Position numbers and translations under genes: made by a program. A stretch of DNA of 64,000 bases from Streptomyces koelreuteriae. Its GTDB lineage: Bacteria > Actinomycetota > Actinomycetes > Streptomycetales > Streptomycetaceae. This document shows positions 51,499 through 59,389 of this stretch, one piece after another. The notes beneath the pieces are model-generated. The model searched no databases. It was not told the DNA's origin and saw nothing but the letters and a program-made list of their open reading frames with translations. Each line of letters starts with the position of its first letter. The first letter of the stretch is position 1. The stretch lies in contig NZ_CP075896.1 of assembly GCF_018604545.1 (NCBI RefSeq), positions 4,030,001-4,094,000 of the forward strand, written 5' to 3'.

Positions 51499-52145
51499 CG
51501 GACCTCCCCCCGGGCCAGGTGCGAGAACCAGCTGACGTGGCGGTGGACGAGCCCGACGGCCGCCTCGGCGTCCCCGGAGCGCAGCGCTTGAAGGATCTCC
51601 TCGTGTTCGGTGAGGGTCTTGGCGATCCGGTCGGGGTGCGAGTGCATGACGGCGACGCCCATGCGGAGCTGGCGGTCGCGGAGTTGGTCGTAGAGGCGGG
51701 AGAGGATCTCGTTGCCGCCGCTGCGGACGATCTCGGCGTGGAAGCAGCGGTCGGTGACGGCGGCCGCGGCGAGGTCTCCGGCGGCGGCCTGCTCCTTCTG
51801 CCGGGCGAGGAGCGCTTCGAGGCGCTCGATGAGCCCGGGGGGCGCGGGTACGGCCTTGCGCGCCGCGTGTTCCTCGACGAGCAGCCGGGTCTCCACGACG
51901 TCGGCGATCTCCTGCGCGGAGACGGGCAGCACGAGGGCGCCCTTCTTCGGGTAGAGCCTGATCAGCCCCTCGACCTCCAGCCGGAGCAGTGCCTCGCGCA
52001 CCGGGGTGCGGGAGACCCCGACGGCCTCGGCGAGCTCGCCCTCGGTGAGCAGGGTCCCGCCCTCGTAGCGGCGCTCCAGGACGCCCTGTTTCACGTGGGT
52101 GTACACGCGGTCGGCGGCGGGCGGGTGCTTCACGGCCAGGGTCAT
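51495..52145 (-). CDS. GntR-family regulator, FCD type
   Basis: 216 residues: GntR winged helix (about 10-75: LLTEGELAEAVGVSRTPVREALLRLEVEGLIRLYPKKGA) and FCD domain (about 90-210: ETRLLVEEHAARKA ... TDRCFHAEIVRSGGNEIL ... HRHVSWF), with the metal-binding Asp/His. FCD regulators respond to small carboxylates. It is translationally coupled to the MFS gene. The ATG at 52145 looks leaderless: TATGCT lies 6 nt upstream. Confidence 0.92.
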   Translation of the reverse strand: MTLAVKHPPAADRVYTHVKQGVLERRYEGGTLLTEGELAEAVGVSRTPVREALLRLEVEGLIRLYPKKGALVLPVSAQEIADVVETRLLVEEHAARKAVPAPPGLIERLEALLARQKEQAAAGDLAAAAVTDRCFHAEIVRSGGNEILSRLYDQLRDRQLRMGVAVMHSHPDRIAKTLTEHEEILQALRSGDAEAAVGLVHRHVSWFSHLARGEVR

Positions 52146-52151
52146 GCCGAC

Positions 52152-52186
52152 AGCATAGATACAACAGGTACGCATGGATGTATGCG
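52152..52186 (-). promoter_or_regulatory. GntR gene promoter and operator-like dyad
   Basis: TATGCT on the minus strand (52157-52152) is a -10 6 nt before the ATG. Next to it, CGCAT (52171-52175) and ATGCG (52182-52186) form a perfect dyad with a 6-bp spacer, a plausible FCD-regulator autoregulation site. Confidence 0.5.
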
Positions 52187-52364
52187 TCCAGGATGCGGAC
52201 TCACGCGCCCTCGAATGTCACACGTCTGTGGCAAACGGCGGGTCCCCCTCGGCAACGGCACAACCAACTGTGCTAGTTACAAGTCAGACACGTGCGGCTC
52301 CCCTTCCCCTCGTCCTCAATTCGGCCGCACTCCTGGGGCATTCAACGCAATCGGGGTACTTCAC

Positions 52365-53264
52365 TTGATAACCGGCATTAAGGGCACCCGTCTCCGTAGA
52401 GCCGCGGCCGTCGCCGTCACCACCGGCGCCATGCTCGCGACCGGAGCCCTCACCGTTGCGCCGGCGCAGGCCGCCACGGCGCCCACGATCGCCGCCAAGG
52501 GCGGCTACGTGATGAACAACGCGACCGGCAAGTCGCTCTACACCAAGGCTGCCGACACGCGTCGCTCCACCGGCTCGACCACCAAGATCATGACGGCCCT
52601 GGTGGTGCTGAAGCAGTCGAACCTCAACCTGGACAGCAAGGTCACGATCCAGAAGGCGTACAGCGACTACATCGTCGACAACAACTGGGCGTCCAACGCC
52701 AAGTTGATCGTCGGCGACAAGGTCACCGTCCGCCAGCTGCTGTACGGGCTGATGCTGCCGTCCGGCTGCGACGCGGCGTACGCGCTCGCCGACAAGTTCG
52801 GCTCGGGCTCGACGCGGGCGGCGCGCGTGAAGTCGTTCATCGGCAAGATGAACACCACGGCCAAGAACCTGGGTCTGGAGAACACCAACTTCGACTCGTT
52901 CGACGGCATCGGCAACGGCAAGAACTACTCCACGCCGCGCGACCTGACGAAGATCGCCAGCAGCGCCATGAAGAACTCCACGTTCCGCACGGTCGTCAAG
53001 ACGAAGAAGTACACGGCGAAGACGACCACGAAGTCCGGCGGCACGCGGACGATGGCCCCGTGGGAGAACACCAACCCGCTGCTCGCGAGCTACACCGGCG
53101 CGATCGGCGTGAAGACCGGTTCCGGCCCGGAGGCCAAGTACTGCCTGGTCTTCGCGGCCACGCGGAACGGCAAGACGGTCATCGGCACGGTCCTCACCTC
53201 GACCGACTTGACCTCGCGCAAGACGGACGCGACGAAGCTGCTCAACTACGGCTTCGCGCAGTAG
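52365..53264 (+). CDS. D-alanyl-D-alanine carboxypeptidase (low-mass PBP)
   Basis: 299 residues from TTG, preceded by GGGG; longer upstream frames have no ribosome site. A Sec signal peptide (RLRRAAAVAVTTGAMLATGALTVAPAQAA) is followed by the penicillin-binding fold: SxxK as STTK (Ser71, Lys74), the second motif as SGC in LPSGCDAAYALAD, and KTG in GVKTGSGPEAKYC. It trims the peptidoglycan stem peptide outside the membrane. No C-terminal amphipathic anchor is present, so it is likely secreted rather than membrane-tethered. Confidence 0.92.
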   Translation: MITGIKGTRLRRAAAVAVTTGAMLATGALTVAPAQAATAPTIAAKGGYVMNNATGKSLYTKAADTRRSTGSTTKIMTALVVLKQSNLNLDSKVTIQKAYSDYIVDNNWASNAKLIVGDKVTVRQLLYGLMLPSGCDAAYALADKFGSGSTRAARVKSFIGKMNTTAKNLGLENTNFDSFDGIGNGKNYSTPRDLTKIASSAMKNSTFRTVVKTKKYTAKTTTKSGGTRTMAPWENTNPLLASYTGAIGVKTGSGPEAKYCLVFAATRNGKTVIGTVLTSTDLTSRKTDATKLLNYGFAQ

Positions 53265-53279
53265 GACAGGCATGACGAA

Positions 53280-53312
53280 GGGGGGCTCACCGCCGACGGC
53301 GGTGAGCCCCCC
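53280..53312. terminator. Bidirectional terminator between DD-carboxypeptidase and bkd operon
   Basis: GGGGGGCTCACCGCC (53280-53294) pairs perfectly with GGCGGTGAGCCCCCC (53298-53312), a 15-bp stem between convergent genes. Confidence 0.9.
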
Positions 53313-53344
53313 TTCGCGTGTACCGGGACATCAGGCGCCCGGCT

Positions 53345-54778
53345 TCACGCCCAGGTGATCAGACGCTTCGGCTGCTCCAGGATCGCCGCCACGTCCGCCA
53401 GGACCTTCGAGCCCAGCTCGCCGTCGACCAGGCGGTGGTCGAAGGAGAGGGCCAGGGTGGTGACCTGGCGGGGCTTCACCTTGCCCTTGTGGACCCACGG
53501 CTGGAGCTTGATCGCACCGACCGCGAGGATCGCGGACTCGCCGGGGTTGAGGATCGGCGTGCCCGTGTCGACGCCGAAGACACCGACGTTGGTGATCGTC
53601 ACCGTGCCGTTCTGCATGTCCGCCGGGGACGTCTTGCCGTCCCGGGCCGTCGACACCAGCTCGCCCAGCGACTCGGCGAGCTGCGGCAGCGTCTTGGCGT
53701 GGGCGTCCTTGATGTTCGGCACGATCAGCCCGCGCGGGGTCGCGGCCGCGATGCCCAGGTTCACGTAGTGCTTGACCACGATCTCCTGGGCGGCCTCGTC
53801 CCAGGACGCGTTGACGTCGGGGTTGCGCCGGATCGCGACGAGCAGGGCCTTGGAGATCAGCAGGAGGGGGTTCACGCGCAGGCCCGCGAACTCCTTGTCC
53901 TCCTTCAGCTCCTCGACCAGCTTCATCGTGCGCGTCACATCGACCGTCACGAACTCCGTGACATGCGGCGCCGTGAACGCCGAGCCGACCATCGCCGCCG
54001 CCGTCGCCTTGCGGACGCCCTTGACCGGGATGCGGGTCTCGCGGGCCGTGTCGTACGACACGACGGCCGCTGCGGGTGCCGGGGCGGCGGTCGCGGGGAC
54101 CGCGGGGACCGCGGGGACCTCCGGCCGCGGTGCCTGCGGCGGGGCCACCGCCGCGTGCACGTCCTCGCGGGTGATGATGCCGTCCGGGCCGGTCGGAACG
54201 ATGGTCGTCAGGTCGACGCCCAGGTCCTTGGCCAGCTTGCGGACCGGCGGCTTGGCCAGCGGGCGTTCCTTGACGGCGGGGGCGGTGGGAGCCGTGGGGG
54301 CGGCCGTCGAGGGCGCGCCGCCATGGCCGTTCAGCTCCGTCTGGACCGCCGTCGAGGCCTGCTGGACCGGGACCTCCGGGCCCTTGCGGGGGCGACGGCG
54401 GGTGGACGAGGTCGCCACCCCGTAGCCGACGAGCACCGGCTGGCGGCCGGAGCCCTCCGCCTTCGGTTCCTCAGTGGTCTGCGGGGCCTCGGGCGCTTCC
54501 GCCCGTGGCTCGGCCGGCGCGGCCCCTCCGCTCACGTCGACCGCGATGATCGACGTGCCCACGTCGACCGTGGTGCCCTCGGGGAAGTGCAGATCCCGGA
54601 CCACGCCGTCGTACGGGATGGGCAGCTCGACGGCCGCCTTCGCCGTCTCGACCTCGCACACCACCTGGCCGTCGGTGACCTTGTCGCCGGGCTGGACGAA
54701 CCACTTGAGGATCTCGGCCTCGGTGAGCCCCTCACCCACGTCCGGCATCTTGAACTCGCGTACGGACGCTTCCGTCAT
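53345..54778 (-). CDS. bkdC: Branched-chain 2-oxoacid dehydrogenase E2 (dihydrolipoamide acyltransferase)
   Basis: 477 residues. One lipoyl domain (about 6-80, lipoyl Lys47 in EVETAKAAVELP), an E1/E3-binding peripheral domain (about 170-215: VRKLAKDLGVDLTTIVPTGPDGIITREDVHAA) and the acyltransferase core ending in FDHRLVDGELG (His448, Asp452). Linkers are Ala/Pro/Thr-rich. E2 forms the complex core and transfers the acyl group to CoA. It follows the E1 beta gene after 19 bp. Pyruvate/acetoin specificity is not excluded by sequence alone; the branched-chain label rests on the resemblance of the set and gene order to Streptomyces bkd clusters. Confidence 0.88.
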   Translation of the reverse strand: MTEASVREFKMPDVGEGLTEAEILKWFVQPGDKVTDGQVVCEVETAKAAVELPIPYDGVVRDLHFPEGTTVDVGTSIIAVDVSGGAAPAEPRAEAPEAPQTTEEPKAEGSGRQPVLVGYGVATSSTRRRPRKGPEVPVQQASTAVQTELNGHGGAPSTAAPTAPTAPAVKERPLAKPPVRKLAKDLGVDLTTIVPTGPDGIITREDVHAAVAPPQAPRPEVPAVPAVPATAAPAPAAAVVSYDTARETRIPVKGVRKATAAAMVGSAFTAPHVTEFVTVDVTRTMKLVEELKEDKEFAGLRVNPLLLISKALLVAIRRNPDVNASWDEAAQEIVVKHYVNLGIAAATPRGLIVPNIKDAHAKTLPQLAESLGELVSTARDGKTSPADMQNGTVTITNVGVFGVDTGTPILNPGESAILAVGAIKLQPWVHKGKVKPRQVTTLALSFDHRLVDGELGSKVLADVAAILEQPKRLITWA

Positions 54779-54797
54779 CGTCGTCACGACCCTCTCC

Positions 54798-55775
54798 TCA
54801 GTACGCCAGCGAGCGGTCGACGGCATCCAGCACCCGGTCCAGGTTCGGCAGGTACTCCTCCTCCAGGCGGGCCGGCGGGTACGGCGCGTGGTAGCCGCCG
54901 ACGCGGAGCACCGGGGCCTCCAGGTGGTAGAAGCAGCGCTCCGTGATCCGGGCGGCGATCTCCGCGCCGGAGCCGAAGAACACCGGGGCCTCGTGGACGA
55001 CGACCAGACGGCGGGTCTTCTCCACCGACGCCTGGATGGAGTCGAAGTCGAGCGGGGAGACCGAGCGCAGGTCCAGGACCTCGAGGTTCCGGCCCTCCTC
55101 GGCGGCCGCGTCCGCGACCTCCTGGCAGAGCTTCACCATCGGGCCGTAGGCGGCGAGGGTGAGGTCGGTTCCCTCGCGGACCACCTGGGCCTTGTGCAGC
55201 GGGCCCGGGATCGCCTCCGTGGCGACCTCGCCCTTGTCCCAGTAGCGGCGCTTGGGCTCGAAGAAGATCACCGGGTCGTCGCTCTGGATGGCCTGCTGCA
55301 TCATCCAGTACGCGTCCGAGGAGTTGGACGGGCTGACGATCTTCAGGCCCGAGACGTGCGCGAAGAGCGCCTCGGGGGACTCCGAGTGGTGCTCCACCGC
55401 GCCGATGCCGCCGCCGTAGGGGATGCGCACGACGACGGGGAGCTTGACCTTGCCCAGGGAGCGGGCGTGCATCTTCGCGAGCTGGGTGACGATCTGGTCG
55501 TAGGCCGGGAAGACGAAGCCGTCGAACTGGATCTCCACCACCGGGCGGTAGCCGCGCAGGGCCAGGCCGATCGCCGTGCCGACGATGCCCGACTCGGCGA
55601 GCGGGGTGTCGATGACGCGGCTCTCGCCGAAGTCCTTCTGCAGTCCGTCCGTCACCCGGAAGACGCCGCCGAGCTTGCCGACGTCCTCGCCCATGATCAG
55701 GACCTTGGGGTCGGCCTCCAGGGCGTGGCGCAGCGACTCGTTGATCGCTTTGGCGAGTGCCATCTTGTCGGCCAT
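54798..55775 (-). CDS. bkdB: Branched-chain 2-oxoacid dehydrogenase E1 beta
   Basis: 325 residues. Transketolase-type beta subunit: PKVLIMGEDVGKLGGVFRVTDGL, VDTPLAESGIVGTAIGLALRGYRPVVEIQFDGFVFPAYDQIVTQLAKMHARS, and RIPYGGGIGAVEHHSESPEALFAHVSGLKIV. With E1 alpha it forms the ThDP-dependent decarboxylase. The start is 1 bp past the E1 alpha stop. Confidence 0.92.
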   Translation of the reverse strand: MADKMALAKAINESLRHALEADPKVLIMGEDVGKLGGVFRVTDGLQKDFGESRVIDTPLAESGIVGTAIGLALRGYRPVVEIQFDGFVFPAYDQIVTQLAKMHARSLGKVKLPVVVRIPYGGGIGAVEHHSESPEALFAHVSGLKIVSPSNSSDAYWMMQQAIQSDDPVIFFEPKRRYWDKGEVATEAIPGPLHKAQVVREGTDLTLAAYGPMVKLCQEVADAAAEEGRNLEVLDLRSVSPLDFDSIQASVEKTRRLVVVHEAPVFFGSGAEIAARITERCFYHLEAPVLRVGGYHAPYPPARLEEEYLPNLDRVLDAVDRSLAY

Positions 55776-55776
55776 G

Positions 55777-57000
55777 TCAGTTGCCCCCCTCGTCGGCGAA
55801 CGACGCCTGGTACGCGGCGAACTGGGCGCGCTCCTCGTCGACGAGCGCGTGTCCGTCCGCGTAGACGTTCTCGAAGATCGCGAAGTGGTCCGGGTCCGGC
55901 ATGGCACGGACCGCTTCGCGCACTCGTTTGCCCAACGCCTCGGACTCGGCCTCCAGTTCCTCGAAGAATCCCTCGTCCGCGTGGTTTGAGGTCTCCAGGA
56001 ACCGGCGAAGGCGCAGGATCGGGTCCTTGGCCTCCCAGGCCTGGCGCTCCTCGTCGCCCCGGTAGCGGGTCGGGTCGTCGGAGGTGGTGTGGGCGCCCAT
56101 GCGGTAGGTGAACGCCTCGACGAGGGTCGGGCCCTCGCCGGAGCGGGCCCGCTCCAGGGCCCAGCGGGTGACCGCGAGGCAGGCGAGCACGTCGTTGCCG
56201 TCGACCCGTACGCCCGGGAAGCCGAAGCCCTGCGCGCGCTGGTAGATCGGGACGCGGGACTGCTTCTCGGTCGGCTCGGAGATGGCCCACTGGTTGTTCT
56301 GGCAGAAGAACACGACCGGGGCGTTGTAGACCGCGGAGAAGGTGAACGACTCGGCCACGTCGCCCTGGCTGGAGGCGCCGTCGCCGAAGTAGGCGATCAC
56401 CGCGCTGTCGGCACCGTCCTTGGCGACGCCCATCGCGTAGCCGGTGGCGTGCAGCGTCTGGGAGCCGATGACGATCGTGTAGAGCTGGAAGTTGTTGCTG
56501 TTGGGGTCCCAGCCGCCGTTGTTCACACCCCGGAACATGCCGAGCAGGTTGGTCGGGTCCACCCCACGGCACCAGGCGACGCCGTGTTCGCGATAGGTGG
56601 GGAAGACGTAGTCGTCGTCGCGCAGGGCCCGGCCCGAGCCGATCTGGGCGGCCTCCTGGCCGAGCAGCGAGGCCCACAGGCCCAGCTCGCCCTGGCGCTG
56701 CAGGGAGGTGGCCTCGGCGTCGAAGCGGCGGGTGAGCACCATGTCGCGGTACAGGCCGCGGAGCTCTTCCGGTGTGAAACCGGCGACGTACTTGTCGTAC
56801 TCGGCGTTCTTGACGCGCTTGCCCTCGGGCGTCAGAAGCTGCACGAGCTGGGGCTCGGCGGCCTTCTTCGCGGCTGCGGGCTTCTTCGCGGCCGCGGCCT
56901 TCTTGGCAGGCGTGCGGGTGGTGCCCTTGGTGCCGGTGGTGCCGGCCTTGCTTCCGGCGCTGCGTCGCGATGTGCGCGCGGCAGTGCTCTCCACGGTCAC
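55777..57000 (-). CDS. bkdA: Branched-chain 2-oxoacid dehydrogenase E1 alpha with Lys/Ala-rich N-terminus
   Basis: 407 residues from GTG, preceded by GACGGAGGAG. Residues 1-50 are an unusual disordered basic extension (PAKKAAAAKKPAAAKKAAEP), like histone H1-type tails. The E1 alpha core begins about residue 55: RFDAEATSLQRQGELGLWASLLGQEAAQIGSGRAL, EHGVAWCRG, and the ThDP/Mg motif GDGASSQGDVAESF...FCQNNQWAIS. It heads the bkd operon; a dyad upstream is the likely operator. Confidence 0.93.
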   Translation of the reverse strand: MTVESTAARTSRRSAGSKAGTTGTKGTTRTPAKKAAAAKKPAAAKKAAEPQLVQLLTPEGKRVKNAEYDKYVAGFTPEELRGLYRDMVLTRRFDAEATSLQRQGELGLWASLLGQEAAQIGSGRALRDDDYVFPTYREHGVAWCRGVDPTNLLGMFRGVNNGGWDPNSNNFQLYTIVIGSQTLHATGYAMGVAKDGADSAVIAYFGDGASSQGDVAESFTFSAVYNAPVVFFCQNNQWAISEPTEKQSRVPIYQRAQGFGFPGVRVDGNDVLACLAVTRWALERARSGEGPTLVEAFTYRMGAHTTSDDPTRYRGDEERQAWEAKDPILRLRRFLETSNHADEGFFEELEAESEALGKRVREAVRAMPDPDHFAIFENVYADGHALVDEERAQFAAYQASFADEGGN

Positions 57001-57196
57001 GTGTGCTCCTCCGTCGGTCCGGCCCCCGGGGTTGCCGGTAGGCCAGTGCGGCTCACCTGTTCTCGGCCACCGGGGCACGGGGTGGGTGCCACTCGGCCGG
57101 GAACAGGCGTGACAGGTGCCCCGGCGAGCGCCCTGCAACAAGCACGTTACCCAGTGCTCCACATTTCTGTGAAACCCCATCTGACCTGCGATTTTG
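57001..57196 (-). other. bkd upstream leader region
   Basis: No gene is seen between the E1 alpha start and the putative operator. The ribosome site (GACGGAGGAG) sits at the 5' edge; the rest is unremarkable GC-rich leader with AT-richer stretches near 57150-57200, presumably holding the promoter. Confidence 0.4.
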
Positions 57197-57210
57197 CTTG
57201 GATTTCCAAG
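57197..57210. promoter_or_regulatory. Palindromic operator candidate upstream of bkd operon
   Basis: CTTGGATTTCCAAG is a 14-bp perfect palindrome in the AT-rich block upstream of the E1 alpha gene. Lrp/AsnC-type regulators such as BkdR bind dyads of this kind; no lrp-like gene is in the window. Confidence 0.55.
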
Positions 57211-57329
57211 TAAATCGGGAAGGCTGCGAAGGGGCCCTGGTCACAGCCTTGCAGGAGGCCGGAGCTACCGCACGTTAACCCGGTGACCCAGGTCACGGGA
57301 AGAGTCCACTTGTGGGCGCGCCGAAACGG

Positions 57330-57371
57330 CACGCGCGCGTGGGGCCCGTTTCCGGGTCCCACGCGCGCGTG
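57330..57371. terminator. Strong hairpin with CACGCGCGCGTG repeats, terminator of the kinase gene
   Basis: The arm at 57330-57348 (CACGCGCGCGTGGGGCCCG) pairs with 57353-57371 (one G-T), around TTTC. The 12-bp palindrome CACGCGCGCGTG occurs in both arms. It lies about 60 bp beyond the kinase stop; 57371-57430 is T-rich on the plus strand, A-rich on the minus. The rest of 57211-57433 contains no gene. Confidence 0.7.
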
Positions 57372-57433
57372 GATCGTGCGTTTTACGTTCTTTTCGTTCT
57401 GTTCGAGGGGGCAGCCCTTTGTTCGGGGGGGGG

Positions 57434-59014
57434 TCAGCCCTCCGCGCCGGCGACGACGCCGGCCGTGCCGCCCTCGGTGCCACCGGTCTCGTCCGGCGGC
57501 GTCTCCGGGTCCGTGGGCTCCTCGCCCGTCGGCTCGCCGGTCGGCTCCGCGGTGGTCGGCTCCTCCGTCGGCTGGTCCGTGGGCGTCTCGGGAGTGGTCG
57601 GGGACGGCGTGTAGGACGGGGTGTACGACGGGGTCCATCCACCGCCGCCGGAGCCCGTGCCGGTGCCGTCGTCCGTCGACGTGTCGGTGGGCCCGTCCGT
57701 CTCCTCGTCGCTCGGCGTCTCGCTCGGAGTCTTCTTCTCCTCCGTCTGCGAGACGGTCGGCGACTTCTTGTCGTCGGTGGGCTTCTTCGTGCCGCCGCCG
57801 GTGTTCTGCAGCGCCAGGGCGACGCCCGCCGCCACGGCGATCACCGCGAGCACGGCCAGGATCCACAGCTTGCCGCGGCCGCTGCCCTTGTTGCCGCGGC
57901 CCTCGAAGCCGCCGTCGTCCCCGCCGCCGTAGCCGGCGGGGAGTATCGGGGAGGGGATCTGCGCGGTGCCGGAGACATCACCGGGGTGGCCCATCACGGC
58001 CGTGTGGGCGAAGCCGCCCGACGGGGTGTGCCGGCCCTCGTGCATGTCGACGGGGCCGGTGTTCCAGGTGCCGGTGTGGCCGCCTTGGTCGTAGAGCATC
58101 TGGAGCGCGTACTGGACGAGTCCGCGCATCTCCTCGGCCGTCTGGAAGCGGTCGTCGGGCTCCTTGGCGAGGGAGCGCATGACCATGCCGTCCAGCTCCG
58201 GCGGGCAGACGTCGGAGGCCTCCGACGGCGGCGTCGGGATGTCCTGGACGTGCTGGTAGACCACCGACAGCGGGGTCTCGCCGGTGAACGGCGGGCGCAG
58301 CGAGAGCAGTTCGTAGAGCAGGCAGCCCGTGGCGTACAGGTCGGAGCGGTGGTCGACGGCCTTGCCGAGGGCCTGCTCCGGGGACAGGTACTGCGGGGTG
58401 CCCATGACCATGCCGGTCTGCGTCATCGTCGACTGCGCGCCGTGCAGGGCGCGGGCGATGCCGAAGTCCATCACCTTCACGGCGCCGTTGTGCGTGATGA
58501 TGACGTTGGCGGGCTTGATGTCGCGGTGCACGATGCCGTGCTGGTGCGAGTAGGCGAGCGCCTCCAGGACGCCCGAGACGATGATCAGGGCCTGTTCGGG
58601 GCCCGGCGCCTCGGCGTTCAGCAGGAGGTCGCGGATGGTGCGGCCCTCGACCAGCTCCATCACGATGTAGGGGAGCGGCTGGCCGCCGACGATGTCCTCG
58701 CCGGAGTCGTACACGGCGACGATCGCGTGGTGGTTGAGGCCCGCCACCGACTGGGCCTCGCGTGTGAAGCGCGCCTTGGACACCGGGTCCTCGGCGAGGT
58801 CGGAGCGGAGCAGCTTGACGGCGACGGTGCGCCCGAGGCGGACGTCCTCCGCGGCGAACACCTCTGCCATGCCGCCCCGGCCGAGTCTGTGGGTCAGCCG
58901 GTACCGGCCGTCCCCGACCAACCCGCCGTTACCCCAGACCTCCGGCGCGTCCGACATGCCGCCGCCAGTCGCCTCGGGTTCGGACGGGCCCTGAGCGCGC
59001 TGCTGCTGTGCCAT
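57434..59014 (-). CDS. Transmembrane Ser/Thr protein kinase with Thr/Pro-rich ectodomain
   Basis: 526 residues. Kinase domain about 38-300: GRGGMAEVFAAED, AVKLL, HRDIKPANVI, DFGIAR, GTPQYLSPEQALG, all intact Hanks motifs. After a Gly-rich linker, one helix (LWILAVLAVIAVAAGVALAL, about 383-402) leads to a Thr/Pro/Glu/Ser-rich external tail (EEPTTAEPTGEPTGEEPTDPE). There is no PASTA domain. Divergent from the PASTA kinase; the pair may share regulation. Expected to autophosphorylate and act on envelope or developmental targets. Confidence 0.93.
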   Translation of the reverse strand: MAQQQRAQGPSEPEATGGGMSDAPEVWGNGGLVGDGRYRLTHRLGRGGMAEVFAAEDVRLGRTVAVKLLRSDLAEDPVSKARFTREAQSVAGLNHHAIVAVYDSGEDIVGGQPLPYIVMELVEGRTIRDLLLNAEAPGPEQALIIVSGVLEALAYSHQHGIVHRDIKPANVIITHNGAVKVMDFGIARALHGAQSTMTQTGMVMGTPQYLSPEQALGKAVDHRSDLYATGCLLYELLSLRPPFTGETPLSVVYQHVQDIPTPPSEASDVCPPELDGMVMRSLAKEPDDRFQTAEEMRGLVQYALQMLYDQGGHTGTWNTGPVDMHEGRHTPSGGFAHTAVMGHPGDVSGTAQIPSPILPAGYGGGDDGGFEGRGNKGSGRGKLWILAVLAVIAVAAGVALALQNTGGGTKKPTDDKKSPTVSQTEEKKTPSETPSDEETDGPTDTSTDDGTGTGSGGGGWTPSYTPSYTPSPTTPETPTDQPTEEPTTAEPTGEPTGEEPTDPETPPDETGGTEGGTAGVVAGAEG

Positions 59015-59389
59015 CAGTCCTCGCCGTCGTTTCTGCCCGCGGTGCGCGCGGTGTTGTTACGGTCTCCGTCGGCCACGCTACAGCCTCCGCGCAAGCCGCC
59101 GGTCCGAGACGGGTGCCGGGACCGGCACGGGACGGACGCGCCATGAAACCTTTACTCAGCACTCTCGTGCAAATTCTGTGTACCGGCCGCACGCCCCCGG
59201 TAACGCTTCCGCGACGCTTCTTTCGCGTACGGTCACGGAACGGGCACCGAGCTTGACGTGTCCGTGCCCTGGGGCAGACTTGGCCGGGAATGGCGGTTTG
59301 GATCAACGTCGGATCACACGGATCCGACGGGTCGGACAGGTCAGACGGATCGGCAGCAGCTCCGCCAGGAGCCACGGGGGACACGGAAC
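59015..59389. promoter_or_regulatory. Divergent kinase promoter region (375 bp, no gene)
   Basis: Non-coding gap between the two kinases. TTGACG (59253-59258) and CAGACT (59275-59280), 16 bp apart, are a plausible promoter for the plus-strand kinase. Around 59295-59350 short GGATC and GAC repeats (for example CGGATCACACGGATCCGACGG) might bind a regulator. The minus-strand promoter is not evident. Confidence 0.4.

Noticed and set aside
52088..52097. GTTTCACGTG, a possible second parS
   Set aside because: Only the left 10 bases match the 14-bp parS; the right half is GGTG instead of AAAC, and it is inside the GntR coding region.
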